Part shown: positions 7,540 to 14,373 of the stretch, piece after piece
Layout of the letters: each line of letters begins with the position of its first letter
Numbering within the stretch: the stretch's first letter is position 1
Program-made: the position numbers and the translations under genes
Notes under the pieces: model-generated
Told to the model about the DNA's origin: nothing
Seen by the model: the letters and a program-made list of their open reading frames with translations, nothing else
The model's database searches: none
Origin: a virus
Virus record (IMG/VR): IMGVR_UViG_3300010883_000013
Coordinates: 1-64,000 of that record
DNA length: 64,000 nt
Reading direction: 5' to 3' (one strand)

Positions 7540-8082
7540 ATGTCAAATCTTGAAATGATTAAACGAACTAGTCGGAATGCTGAAAGTGATGAGTGCTACA
7601 CGCCATCAGATCAAATCATTCCTTTGTTGGAATATCTAGATAAGGATAAGACATACTACGAAGCTACTTCGGGGATCTCTTCGAATATACTTGACGGAAT
7701 GCACAAATTCGGTTATAATATGGTAGGCAGTCAGGGAAAAGATTTCTTTGGGTGTCAACCTGATGATGTATATGACGGTATTATAACTAATCCACCATAC
7801 AGTCTGAAGGATAAGTTTATTGAGCATTGCTATTCGTTAGGCAAACCATTTGCGTTATTCCTACCTGTAGCATCGTTCCAAGGTGGTAAACGTGGACAGA
7901 TGTTCATGGACTATGGAATGTCTACACTGGTGTATAATAACAGAGTAGACTTCACAGGTGGTGGCGCACCACACTTTGGTAATGCTTGGTTCATGCATGG
8001 GATCCTACCACCCAACACTATATATTGGGCTAACAACCCAAAGATGAAAGGAAAGCGAAATGGAAGTAACAGTAGAGCGTGA
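7540..8082 (+). CDS. DNA adenine N6-methyltransferase-like protein
   Basis: 180 residues. IITNPPYSLKDKFIEH near residue 81 is the NPPY catalytic motif IV of N6-adenine or N4-cytosine DNA methyltransferases, followed by an ALFLPV strand. YEATSGISSNILDGM near residue 40 occupies the place of the SAM-binding motif I but lacks the usual FxGxG, so the SAM site is atypical. It lacks a recognisable target-recognition domain and is shorter than Dam (about 270 residues). Its last 23 bases overlap the ABC-ATPase/GNAT gene, so the two are probably co-translated. Confidence 0.6.
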   Translation: MSNLEMIKRTSRNAESDECYTPSDQIIPLLEYLDKDKTYYEATSGISSNILDGMHKFGYNMVGSQGKDFFGCQPDDVYDGIITNPPYSLKDKFIEHCYSLGKPFALFLPVASFQGGKRGQMFMDYGMSTLVYNNRVDFTGGGAPHFGNAWFMHGILPPNTIYWANNPKMKGKRNGSNSRA

Positions 8083-9139
8083 TGGTATCACGGATGAGAT
8101 CAGTCGGATCTTTGACTATGAGTTTGATGGGACATCTACGTTTCATCCACATGAAATCAATTCAATTGATCGTGAGACAACGCTCAAAGACTTTGGTATT
8201 GGTCTTATTGTAGGACCTTCGGGATCTGGTAAGACCACTCTACTTAAAGAATTTGGTTCTGAACAGGATCCTTATTGGTTTGATAACAAATCTATCGCTT
8301 CTCATTTCAAGGATATTGATGATGTTCAAGATCGTTTAGGTGCTGTTGGGTTTAACAGTATTCCCTCTTGGATGCGTCCCTATCATGTTCTTTCTAATGG
8401 AGAACAGTTCCGAGCTAGGTTAGCTAGGCAACTAGGCAGTAATATTGTTGTGGATGAGTTCACATCTGTTATTGATAGAGATGTCGCTAAGAGTTGCTCT
8501 AATGCTATCTCACGTTATGTTAAAAGAAATAATCTAAAGAACATCGTATTCTCCTCTTGTCACTATGACATCATTGAGTGGTTGCAACCTGATTGGGTAT
8601 TCGATACTCAAACAGGTAAGCTGACCACAAGGGGGTATCAAAGGCCAGATATCGTTTTGGAAATCAAGCCTTGTACCAGAGACATCTGGACGACCTTCAG
8701 CGACCATCACTATCTCGACTACCACATCCACAAAGGTGCATCTTGTTGGATCGCAACATGGAACGGCAGACTTGTCGGATTTCTTTCTAGCTTAAGCATG
8801 CCTTCTGGTAGTTTAAAGAAAGCTTGGCGAGGTCATCGCACAGTGGTATTACCAGAGTATCAAGGATTGGGCATAGGTGCTAGGTTGACTGATGCTTTGG
8901 GCGATATTCATTTAGCCGAAGGTAAAAGATATTTTACAAAAACGGCTCACCCTAGATTGGGAGAGTATCGTAACCGTAGCGAAAAATGGAGAGCTACATC
9001 CAAGAATGGTATATCCAGACAGGATTATAAGACAGGATCAATGGCAAACCCAGATAAACCTAGTTATGGTGGATTTGCTGATAGTCATTTCAAACACGCA
9101 GATAGAGTGTGTTACTCACACGAATATATCGGAAAATAG
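8060..9139 (+). CDS. ABC-type ATPase fused to GNAT acetyltransferase domain
   Basis: 359 residues. Walker A GPSGSGKTT at 52-60, an ABC signature LSNGEQ near 111, Walker B SNIVVDEFTSVID near 128 and an H-loop SSCHYD near 165 form a soluble ABC nucleotide-binding domain with no membrane segment. The C-terminal part has a GNAT fold: CWIATWNGRLVGF, then the acetyl-CoA loop LPEYQGLGIGARL near 275. This order matches COG2401 (ABC ATPase fused to a predicted acetyltransferase), whose role is unknown. The ATG follows AAAGGAAAGCGAA. The overlap with an adenine-methylase-like gene suggests DNA modification or anti-restriction, as inference; GNAT-related phage Mu Mom modifies adenine. Confidence 0.72.
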   Translation: MEVTVERDGITDEISRIFDYEFDGTSTFHPHEINSIDRETTLKDFGIGLIVGPSGSGKTTLLKEFGSEQDPYWFDNKSIASHFKDIDDVQDRLGAVGFNSIPSWMRPYHVLSNGEQFRARLARQLGSNIVVDEFTSVIDRDVAKSCSNAISRYVKRNNLKNIVFSSCHYDIIEWLQPDWVFDTQTGKLTTRGYQRPDIVLEIKPCTRDIWTTFSDHHYLDYHIHKGASCWIATWNGRLVGFLSSLSMPSGSLKKAWRGHRTVVLPEYQGLGIGARLTDALGDIHLAEGKRYFTKTAHPRLGEYRNRSEKWRATSKNGISRQDYKTGSMANPDKPSYGGFADSHFKHADRVCYSHEYIGK

Positions 9140-9142
9140 TGC

Positions 9143-9171
9143 TTGACATAGGACGAATCATTCGCTATTAC
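9143..9171 (+). promoter_or_regulatory. Sigma70-type early promoter with CGAATC spacer element
   Basis: TTGACA at 9143-9148, 17-base spacer containing CGAATC (9154-9159), TATTAC at 9166-9171. The 9201 gene follows with an AAAGGA ribosome-binding site. Confidence 0.75.
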
Positions 9172-9200
9172 TATAAGGGTAATCTCAGAAAGGATTCGCA

Positions 9201-9521
9201 ATGTCTATCCAGTTAATCAAAGAAACTCTTGAAGATATCATCATAGCGTCTAATGCTCTTAAAGCAAATAAGCGTGATGCTGAACGTGCTCTATCAAATG
9301 CCCTAAGCGGTGATTTTGATTGGGATACCGAAAAGCAGATTGAAGAACTCACAGGTGCTTGTAATGATGCTGTCTTTGATATGGACAAATCGTTTGACGA
9401 GTTAGTCGAGATCCAAGATCGTCTTGAGGATATGATTGCCAATGTCGAATTCGAAGAAGTTGCGCAGATGGCAATAAAGGGGTTGACAAGTCGATCCGAA
9501 TCAGCTATGAGTGTAATGTAG
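9201..9521 (+). CDS. Small early protein of unknown function
   Basis: 106 residues, acidic and mostly helical: heptad-like hydrophobic spacing from residue 1 to 85 suggests a coiled coil. It has its own promoter 30 bases upstream and a good AAAGGA site. The 3' end of its coding region contains the promoter of the next gene. No family recognised; own-promoter small genes in T4-like phages are often host-takeover factors, which is only a contextual hint. Confidence 0.6.
   Translation: MSIQLIKETLEDIIIASNALKANKRDAERALSNALSGDFDWDTEKQIEELTGACNDAVFDMDKSFDELVEIQDRLEDMIANVEFEEVAQMAIKGLTSRSESAMSVM
9483..9511 (+). promoter_or_regulatory. Sigma70-type early promoter inside a coding end
   Basis: TTGACA at 9483-9488, 17-base spacer with CGAATC (9497-9502), TATGAG at 9506-9511, all within the last codons of the 9201 gene. 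The transcript would begin near 9518 at a TGTAGAAACAAGGAG leader shared in form with other early promoters here. Confidence 0.55.
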
Positions 9522-9537
9522 AAACAAGGAGATTTTT

Positions 9538-9720
9538 ATGAATACTAATTTTGAAAATGCCTATAATCAAGCGTGTCAGATAATCGATATGTATCCTGAT
9601 TTAGAGATCACTTCTGCTTTTAAAGAGTGTGCTTTTAATGTGGGCATTAAAGAAGGCGAAGAGATGGGCAAGTTTGTTGCTTGGGGATGGGATAAAATAA
9701 CTAATTCTTATGTAGATTAG
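9538..9720 (+). CDS. Small early protein, 60 aa
   Basis: ATG at 9538 preceded by an ACAAGGAG Shine-Dalgarno sequence. The peptide is acidic with an amphipathic N-terminal half (NAYNQACQIIDMY) and a Trp-rich end (FVAWGWDK). No family recognised. Confidence 0.5.
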   Translation: MNTNFENAYNQACQIIDMYPDLEITSAFKECAFNVGIKEGEEMGKFVAWGWDKITNSYVD

Positions 9721-9734
9721 TAGAGGAGATTGAA

Positions 9735-9896
9735 ATGCTAGAACAGTATGAAAATGAAATCAAAAAGTTAGAAAAATATCTAACTACGTTTTACGGTAAC
9801 ACTTCATCAGTAAGAATGAAGAAGTATGCAATTGAGAAGAAGATTGCCAAATACCAAGATATCGTTGATGAAATGAATCTAATACTTGCAATTTAG
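9735..9896 (+). CDS. Small coiled-coil protein, 53 aa
   Basis: ATG at 9735 after a strong AGAGGAG site. Nearly the whole 53-residue peptide is charged helix with heptad spacing (EIKKLEKYL, then YAIEKKIAKYQDIVDEM), so a short coiled coil is likely. It lies 14 bases after the 9538 gene and probably shares its transcript. Confidence 0.5.
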   Translation: MLEQYENEIKKLEKYLTTFYGNTSSVRMKKYAIEKKIAKYQDIVDEMNLILAI

Positions 9897-9899
9897 TGC

Positions 9900-9928
9900 T
9901 TGACAACCCCGAATCGGTGTGCTATTAA
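9900..9928 (+). promoter_or_regulatory. Sigma70-type early promoter with CGAATC spacer element
   Basis: TTGACA at 9900-9905, 17-base spacer with CGAATC (9910-9915), TATTAA at 9923-9928. The predicted transcript begins near 9934 with the shared 17-base leader TATAGAAACAAAGAAAG (9934-9950). Confidence 0.78.
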
Positions 9929-9960
9929 AATAGTATAGAAACAAAGAAAGTGAGACTTAC

Positions 9961-10350
9961 ATGACCTACGATGAACAAAGCAAATACTTCGGTTTCCACC
10001 AAGATGCTCTGAACTACAACTCAATCTGGTCTTGTGACACCGAGTTCACTAGCCTTGATCAAGTGATGTATGAAGGTGAGTGGGAAGGTTCTGCCCAAAA
10101 GGGTGACGGTCAACAGAAGATCACTTATGAAGTTATTGCTAAAGGTGCTACAGTTGAGCAGATGATGAACAACACTCATGAGAAGATCGTTTACAAAGCC
10201 TATGTCATGGGCAACACTGTCAAAGAGTTTTGGAAAGCCGCCGAATACTTGATCACACAGTCTGCTATTGAGCAAGACAACCACCACAGATATGTGGAAG
10301 GTTTCGATAGACAAGCAGACGGTTCATTTGAATTAGTAACAGGATCTTAA
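9961..10350 (+). CDS. Small early protein of unknown function
   Basis: 129 residues behind its own promoter and the shared AAAGAAAG leader. The composition is soluble and mixed alpha/beta, with a central Thr/Val segment (IAKGATVEQMMN) and a His-rich stretch (DNHHRYVEGF). No recognised domain. It is followed 2 bases later by another small ORF. Confidence 0.6.
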   Translation: MTYDEQSKYFGFHQDALNYNSIWSCDTEFTSLDQVMYEGEWEGSAQKGDGQQKITYEVIAKGATVEQMMNNTHEKIVYKAYVMGNTVKEFWKAAEYLITQSAIEQDNHHRYVEGFDRQADGSFELVTGS

Positions 10351-10351
10351 T

Positions 10352-10525
10352 ATGTTAGATTTTTTTCCTTCCGCCTACGAACTTCCATCAGCTAGTGAGT
10401 GTAAAGATTACGCTCATTACTGCCAGACCAGAACTTCTGTTGGTCTTGGTGTTATGCCAAAAGATTTGTTTATTGAAATAAGAGGGTTGACAAACCAATC
10501 CGAATCAAATACAAAGATGGTATAG
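10352..10525 (+). CDS. Small hypothetical protein, 57 aa
   Basis: ATG at 10352, 7 bases after AGGA at the end of the preceding gene. The peptide begins MLDFFPSAYELP and has two Cys (residues 17 and 24) in a His/Tyr context that could form a small metal or disulfide site. The last third of the coding region overlaps the next promoter, and its TAG stop is the start of the shared leader. Confidence 0.4.
   Translation: MLDFFPSAYELPSASECKDYAHYCQTRTSVGLGVMPKDLFIEIRGLTNQSESNTKMV
10487..10515 (+). promoter_or_regulatory. Sigma70-type early promoter with CGAATC spacer element
   Basis: TTGACA at 10487-10492, 17-base spacer with CGAATC (10501-10506), weaker -10 TACAAA at 10510-10515. The shared leader TATAGAAACAAAGAAAG is at 10521-10537, at the same distance from the -10 as in the other copies. 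Confidence 0.65.
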
Positions 10526-10548
10526 AAACAAAGAAAGCGAGATACATC

Positions 10549-10959
10549 ATGGCCTACATTTCACAAGAAGACAAAAAAGCATTAGCTCCTTCAATCAAAG
10601 CTGTTCTTAAGAAGTACGGCGTTAAAGGCACTATCGCTATTCGTCATCACTCTAGCCTAGTTGTTAACCTTAAAGAAGGTGCTCTAGACTTTATCGGTGC
10701 GGCTAACAAGTCTAATGCTGAAAAGGCTGAGTGGCGTGGCGAACAAGCCTATGAGATCACAGACGGTTATTACCAAGTTAATCCTTACCGTGCTGACGAA
10801 GGCGAAGGTGTTATCGGTAAATTCTTCGGTGAGTTGATCGGAGCTATGAAAGGTACTGGTTGGTTTGACGAGAGTGATATGATGACTGACTACTTCCACA
10901 TTGCTTATTATTTAGATATCAATGTTGGTAAGTGGAACAAGCCTTACCAAGTTGTATAA
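10549..10959 (+). CDS. Small early protein of unknown function
   Basis: 136 residues behind its own promoter and leader. The N-terminal half (KAVLKKYGVKGTIAIRHHSSLVVNLKEG) looks like an alpha-beta unit, and the fold TIAIRHHSSLVVNLKEG plus a later MTDYFHIAYYLDINVGKW segment is reminiscent of conserved proteins in T4-like phages. No function assigned. A late promoter box overlaps its stop. Confidence 0.6.
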   Translation: MAYISQEDKKALAPSIKAVLKKYGVKGTIAIRHHSSLVVNLKEGALDFIGAANKSNAEKAEWRGEQAYEITDGYYQVNPYRADEGEGVIGKFFGELIGAMKGTGWFDESDMMTDYFHIAYYLDINVGKWNKPYQVV

Positions 10960-10962
10960 ATA
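10955..10962 (+). promoter_or_regulatory. T4-type late promoter box
   Basis: TATAAATA at 10955-10962 overlapping the stop of the preceding early gene. Predicted start is near 10968, 24 bases before the TTG of the P-loop gene. Confidence 0.65.
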
Positions 10963-10980
10963 GATGTGAAAAGCATCTAT
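10960..10980 (+). promoter_or_regulatory. Hairpin abutting the ribosome-binding site
   Basis: ATAGATG and CATCTAT form a 7-bp stem around a TGAAAAG loop, ending one base before the GGAG Shine-Dalgarno sequence at 10981-10984. Its 5' arm starts before the predicted late transcription start, so it would form fully only in read-through transcripts from upstream early promoters. Confidence 0.5.
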
Positions 10981-10991
10981 GGAGATTAGAG

Positions 10992-11912
10992 TTGAAGAAT
11001 TTTAGAAATTTTATGGCAGACACCCAAGTGCTAGACGAGGAGTATATCGAAGCCCACTTTGATATTCTCCTTGAAAAGCTTATTACGTTTGGTGGTAGAG
11101 CCTATCCTAAGTTTGGTAACGTTGTTATTATGGCGGGCGGAGCGGGATCTGGTAAGGGGTTTGTCAAAGACAATCTCGTAGGACTTGAAGGCAAAGTCTT
11201 TGATGTTGATGCATTGAAACTAGCCGCTTCTAAAGCACCTAAGATTATTGCTAAGATTAAAGCTGAGACAGGCGATGACTTGTCTAAGATCGGAGCTAAT
11301 CTAAAGAGTGCTAAGAACGTGGGTAAGCTTCACTCTATCATTGGAGACACGTTGAAACTTCCTGATAAGAAGCAAGCGGCGTTTTTTAAGTCTGTATTCT
11401 CCTCTGCACCTGAGCGCAAGCCTAACATCATATTTGATGTGACACTAAAAGATCTACAGAAGTTGGATAACATCACACGTCAAGTATCTGCATTGGGCTA
11501 TGATAAAAAAAGTATCCACATCGTGTGGGTTGTTAATGATATCGAAGTTGCTAAGACACAGAACAAGAAGAGAGACCGTGTAGTTCCTACTGATATTCTA
11601 GTCAACACACACCGTGGCGCATCCTCTACTATGAACGACATCGTGAGTATGGGCACTCGTCTAAAAAAATATATGGACGGAGACATCGTGTTTGCATTCA
11701 ATAAGGTTGGTGTAGACAGCGAACTCATGAAGTCTGATAAGAGTGGTAGTAAGGTTGGTATGAAGGGTAGCACCAAGGGTGGTCAGTACCTAAAGAATGC
11801 CGAATACTTCTATGTCAAACGTAAAGGGGCTAAACCCATCCCTGTAGCCAAGTTGGATAAAGAGATCCGTATGAAGATCTCACAATATGTACCAAAGGGA
11901 GTGGAATGGTAA
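10992..11912 (+). CDS. P-loop ATPase/kinase-like phage protein (TTG start)
   Basis: 306 residues from TTG at 10992, chosen because GGAG at 10981-10984 lies at good spacing and the resulting MKNFRNFM N-terminus resembles N-termini of other T4-like phage proteins; an ATG at 11013 is the alternative. VVIMAGGAGSGKGF near residue 46 is a Walker A motif, followed by a KVFDVDALK segment like the zeta-toxin and shikimate-kinase-like group. NIIFDVTLKD near 150 may be Walker B. The Gly/Lys-rich C-terminal third (SGSKVGMKGSTKGGQY) is basic. A nucleotide-dependent kinase is plausible; the substrate is unknown. Confidence 0.6.
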   Translation: MKNFRNFMADTQVLDEEYIEAHFDILLEKLITFGGRAYPKFGNVVIMAGGAGSGKGFVKDNLVGLEGKVFDVDALKLAASKAPKIIAKIKAETGDDLSKIGANLKSAKNVGKLHSIIGDTLKLPDKKQAAFFKSVFSSAPERKPNIIFDVTLKDLQKLDNITRQVSALGYDKKSIHIVWVVNDIEVAKTQNKKRDRVVPTDILVNTHRGASSTMNDIVSMGTRLKKYMDGDIVFAFNKVGVDSELMKSDKSGSKVGMKGSTKGGQYLKNAEYFYVKRKGAKPIPVAKLDKEIRMKISQYVPKGVEW

Positions 11913-11913
11913 T

Positions 11914-12315
11914 ATGCTAACATTTAAAGAACATCTACAAGAAGCATCTTCATGCGACTTGATTGGTATGAAACAGATTAAAACATTCGAGAAGGTTGTT
12001 GATCAACTGTTTAAGAAGTATAACATCGACTTTAACTTTACACGTCACTTCGGTGATCGTATGAGTGATGAGCGTAACACACCTTGTATCACTCTTAAAG
12101 AGTTAGCAGAGTTCATCAAGAAGGTTTATGCAAAGCAAGGTAAGTCTCTAAAGGGCGTTGTAGGTGCTGAAGCTGTTCTTAAAGACATGCAAAAGGATCT
12201 GAATATTCCTGTCGCAGTGACATATGATAGACGTAACGATGAGTTTGATGTTGTTATGAAAACGATTATGCGAAAAAAGAATTTTAAAAGCCCAGATAAG
12301 TTTATTAAGTATTGA
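11914..12315 (+). CDS. Conserved phage protein with capsid-targeting-like N-terminus
   Basis: 133 residues from ATG 11914, which overlaps nothing but follows the upstream stop by one base; an earlier in-frame ATG at 11887 is inside the previous gene. MLTFKEHLQEA at the N-terminus resembles the capsid-targeting sequence of T4 internal proteins, in which gp21 protease cleaves after an (I/L)xE motif; here LQE-A fits. The body has a conserved-looking RHFGDRMSDERNTP segment near residue 45 and ends VVMKTIMRKKNF. It shares a transcript with the P-loop gene under a late promoter. Packaging into the head is inference. Confidence 0.55.
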   Translation: MLTFKEHLQEASSCDLIGMKQIKTFEKVVDQLFKKYNIDFNFTRHFGDRMSDERNTPCITLKELAEFIKKVYAKQGKSLKGVVGAEAVLKDMQKDLNIPVAVTYDRRNDEFDVVMKTIMRKKNFKSPDKFIKY

Positions 12316-12340
12316 CAAGATAGTGCCATAGTGCTATTAT
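12312..12340 (+). promoter_or_regulatory. Sigma70-type early promoter
   Basis: TTGACA at 12312-12317 containing the TGA stop of the upstream gene, 17-base spacer, TATTAT at 12335-12340. The predicted start near 12347 rules out upstream starts for the HAD gene. Confidence 0.78.
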
Positions 12341-12366
12341 GATTGAGTAATAAGAGAGTATATAAT

Positions 12367-12945
12367 ATGAATGAAAAAGTGATTCTAACTGACTGTGATG
12401 GCGTTCTGCTTGATTGGGTCAACAAATATTGCCAATGGATGTTACGTCAGGGTTACGTCATGGAGATGTATCCAGACGCTACTTATGAGATGGAAAAGGT
12501 CTTCGGTATTCCTAAAGCGGAGTGTAAGAAGACTGTACGAATGTTCAACGAAAGTGCTGATATTCAGTACATGCCGCCACTACGTGATGCTATTAAATAT
12601 GTTAAGAAGCTTCATGAAGATCACGGTTTTGTCTTTCGTGCCATTACTAGTTTGAGCTTAAGCGTTAGTGCTAAGAAAGCACGTGTCGCTAACCTAGAAG
12701 CCTTGTTTGGTGCCACTGTCTTTGAAGATGTTGTGTGCCTAGATACAGGTGCTGATAAAGATGAAGCTCTTGAACAGTATCGTGATAGCGGTATGGTTTG
12801 GATTGAAGACAAACCTGAGAACGTTGAGCTTGGTAAAAAGCTTGGTCTTGATTGTATCATGGTTGATCACGGCTTTAACCGTGGCACTGTTGAGGATGTC
12901 TTTGTCGCCAAGACTTGGAAAGAGATCTATGAGTACCTCACTTAA
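12367..12945 (+). CDS. HAD-superfamily phosphatase (5'-nucleotidase-like)
   Basis: 192 residues from ATG 12367; longer versions would begin upstream of the transcription start. VILTDCDGVLLDW carries the HAD nucleophile and acid (D9, D11). FRAITSLSLS near residue 92 is motif II (Thr/Ser), and WIEDKPENVELG near residue 145 is motif IV with the metal-binding acid. Size and motif order fit small 5'(3')-deoxyribonucleotidase or polynucleotide-phosphatase-like HAD proteins found in phages. It probably dephosphorylates a nucleotide or a sugar phosphate in the cytoplasm. Confidence 0.72.
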   Translation: MNEKVILTDCDGVLLDWVNKYCQWMLRQGYVMEMYPDATYEMEKVFGIPKAECKKTVRMFNESADIQYMPPLRDAIKYVKKLHEDHGFVFRAITSLSLSVSAKKARVANLEALFGATVFEDVVCLDTGADKDEALEQYRDSGMVWIEDKPENVELGKKLGLDCIMVDHGFNRGTVEDVFVAKTWKEIYEYLT

Positions 12946-13552
12946 GTACACTAAGCTATACTACATATATCTAAAGGAACTAGGTATCTCGCAAGAGGTG
13001 CCTATTTCTGCATTTCCAGAGAGCCAATTCGAAACCTTTGAGGCAAAGCGTGGTAATCTGAGTGCAACCTTTGAAAAATTTATTACGGTGTATGAGAGTA
13101 AAGACCAATACCTTTATATTTCTATGTACGACAACGTAATGAATAACGAAGATCCTGAGTATGTTAAGGAGCATATGAAGAAGGTTATGGAAACCATTCG
13201 TTATGATAACAAAAGTCGTATGGTAGAGATAGGATGGAAATGGAAAAGTCCATATCATCAAACAGAATTACCTAAGACTGATAAGACAAGGCTGTTATTC
13301 GAGGCGTTTAAACACCTTCGTGGTCTGGCTGTGAAGGGTGAGTGGTGTGGTGTTGAGGGCATAGACGGAGATACCGTTGTTGTATACCCTAGAGCATGTA
13401 AGGATTGGCTAACGTACACGACTTCATCAATGGAGATTGGTACAAAACAGAGGCATTCCATGGCTAAGAGATTTGGCTTCGGAGAAGTATCATTTGAGGG
13501 TACGCAGTTTGCTACATATAATAAAGGTAAACTAATTCCATGGAGAGACTAA
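12929..13552 (+). CDS. Unknown phage protein
   Basis: 207 residues from ATG 12929, which has a GAAAGAGAT site before it and overlaps the HAD gene by 17 bases; the open frame extends further upstream but only as an out-of-frame shadow of that gene. MEIGWKWKSPYH, an AVKGEWCGVEG turn and a basic C-terminus are visible; the protein looks globular and soluble. No family recognised. Confidence 0.55.
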   Translation: MSTSLKYTKLYYIYLKELGISQEVPISAFPESQFETFEAKRGNLSATFEKFITVYESKDQYLYISMYDNVMNNEDPEYVKEHMKKVMETIRYDNKSRMVEIGWKWKSPYHQTELPKTDKTRLLFEAFKHLRGLAVKGEWCGVEGIDGDTVVVYPRACKDWLTYTTSSMEIGTKQRHSMAKRFGFGEVSFEGTQFATYNKGKLIPWRD

Positions 13553-13816
13553 ATGACGGATGATATATTTGACTTTGGCTTTACTGCCGTTACTGAGGAC
13601 GAGCTAGAGTATTCTCAGAAGGCTGTGGCTAAGGCTGTAGAGGCCGCTAACGAAGCAGAGACCGTACAAGAACGATTGGATAGTCTGTATAACGCAGTCA
13701 TTCCACTCTTAAACAATCTAAAGAAGAACCCTGAGAAGGATTATATCCTTTGGCCTAATCGCCTAGATAAGGTAGAACAGTTCGAGAATGTGATCACAAA
13801 AATTTATAAAGGATAA
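13553..13816 (+). CDS. Conserved small phage protein
   Basis: 87 residues directly abutting the upstream stop. DIFDFGFTAVTEDELE at the N-terminus, a helical middle and the segment LLNNLKKNPEKDYILWPNR near residue 52 recur in T4-like marine phages as far as I recall; the function is unknown. Mostly helical, with a hydrophobic heptad pattern over residues 20-60, so it may dimerise. Confidence 0.65.
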   Translation: MTDDIFDFGFTAVTEDELEYSQKAVAKAVEAANEAETVQERLDSLYNAVIPLLNNLKKNPEKDYILWPNRLDKVEQFENVITKIYKG

Positions 13817-13821
13817 GTGAT

Positions 13822-14373
13822 ATGGGCGATGACCGTTATCATTCTGACATCGAATTCTTACCGCCACCGAATCCTAATGACATCTTGGCCTTAGATGCTA
13901 TTAAATGGACGTATGAAAGATCTCAAACAGGTAATATAGATCCAGAAAAAGAAAGTATCTTTTCTGTCTATGACGTTTCTGATGAGTTGTTTGAGCAATA
14001 TCAATCACACTTCCCATATAAAGTTGCTGTTAGGTGGCAGGTAGTTACTGGGGATCTACCTATTCATTATGATTGGGGAACGAGTTCAGACAAGTATCTT
14101 TATTTGACTGATACAGGTGGTGACGATGTTAAGACTGAATTCTATAGCGAATTGGATGATGATCCTATAGAGGGTGGTAGTATAGAGGGTGAGGGTATTG
14201 ACATCGAAGGACGTACTTTGATTAAGACGATCCAAGAAGTTCCCAACTCATGGTTTAGGATTAATGTAAAAACTCCTCATAGGGTTGTGGGTATTACTAG
14301 ACCTAGAATAGCTTTAATCATTAGACCTAGTGTATTGGCATTTCATGAGCGTAAAGGACCACTCTGTCCGTGA
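13822..14373 (+). CDS. 2OG-oxygenase/cupin-like phage protein
   Basis: 183 residues. VAVRWQVVTGDLPIHYDWG near residue 75 has the HxD of a double-stranded beta-helix dioxygenase, and TPHRVVGITRPRIALIIR near residue 150 supplies the distal His and a following Arg that could bind 2-oxoglutarate. The acidic Gly-rich insert DDDPIEGGSIEGEG lies between. The HxD...H...R order supports an Fe(II)/2OG enzyme, but length and spacing are atypical. Stop overlaps the sulfotransferase start by 4 bases. Confidence 0.5.
   Translation: MGDDRYHSDIEFLPPPNPNDILALDAIKWTYERSQTGNIDPEKESIFSVYDVSDELFEQYQSHFPYKVAVRWQVVTGDLPIHYDWGTSSDKYLYLTDTGGDDVKTEFYSELDDDPIEGGSIEGEGIDIEGRTLIKTIQEVPNSWFRINVKTPHRVVGITRPRIALIIRPSVLAFHERKGPLCP

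Noticed and set aside
12749-12928. N-terminal extension of the 12929 gene with a hydrophobic region
   Set aside because: The extension is another frame of the HAD gene; a ribosome-binding site supports ATG 12929.
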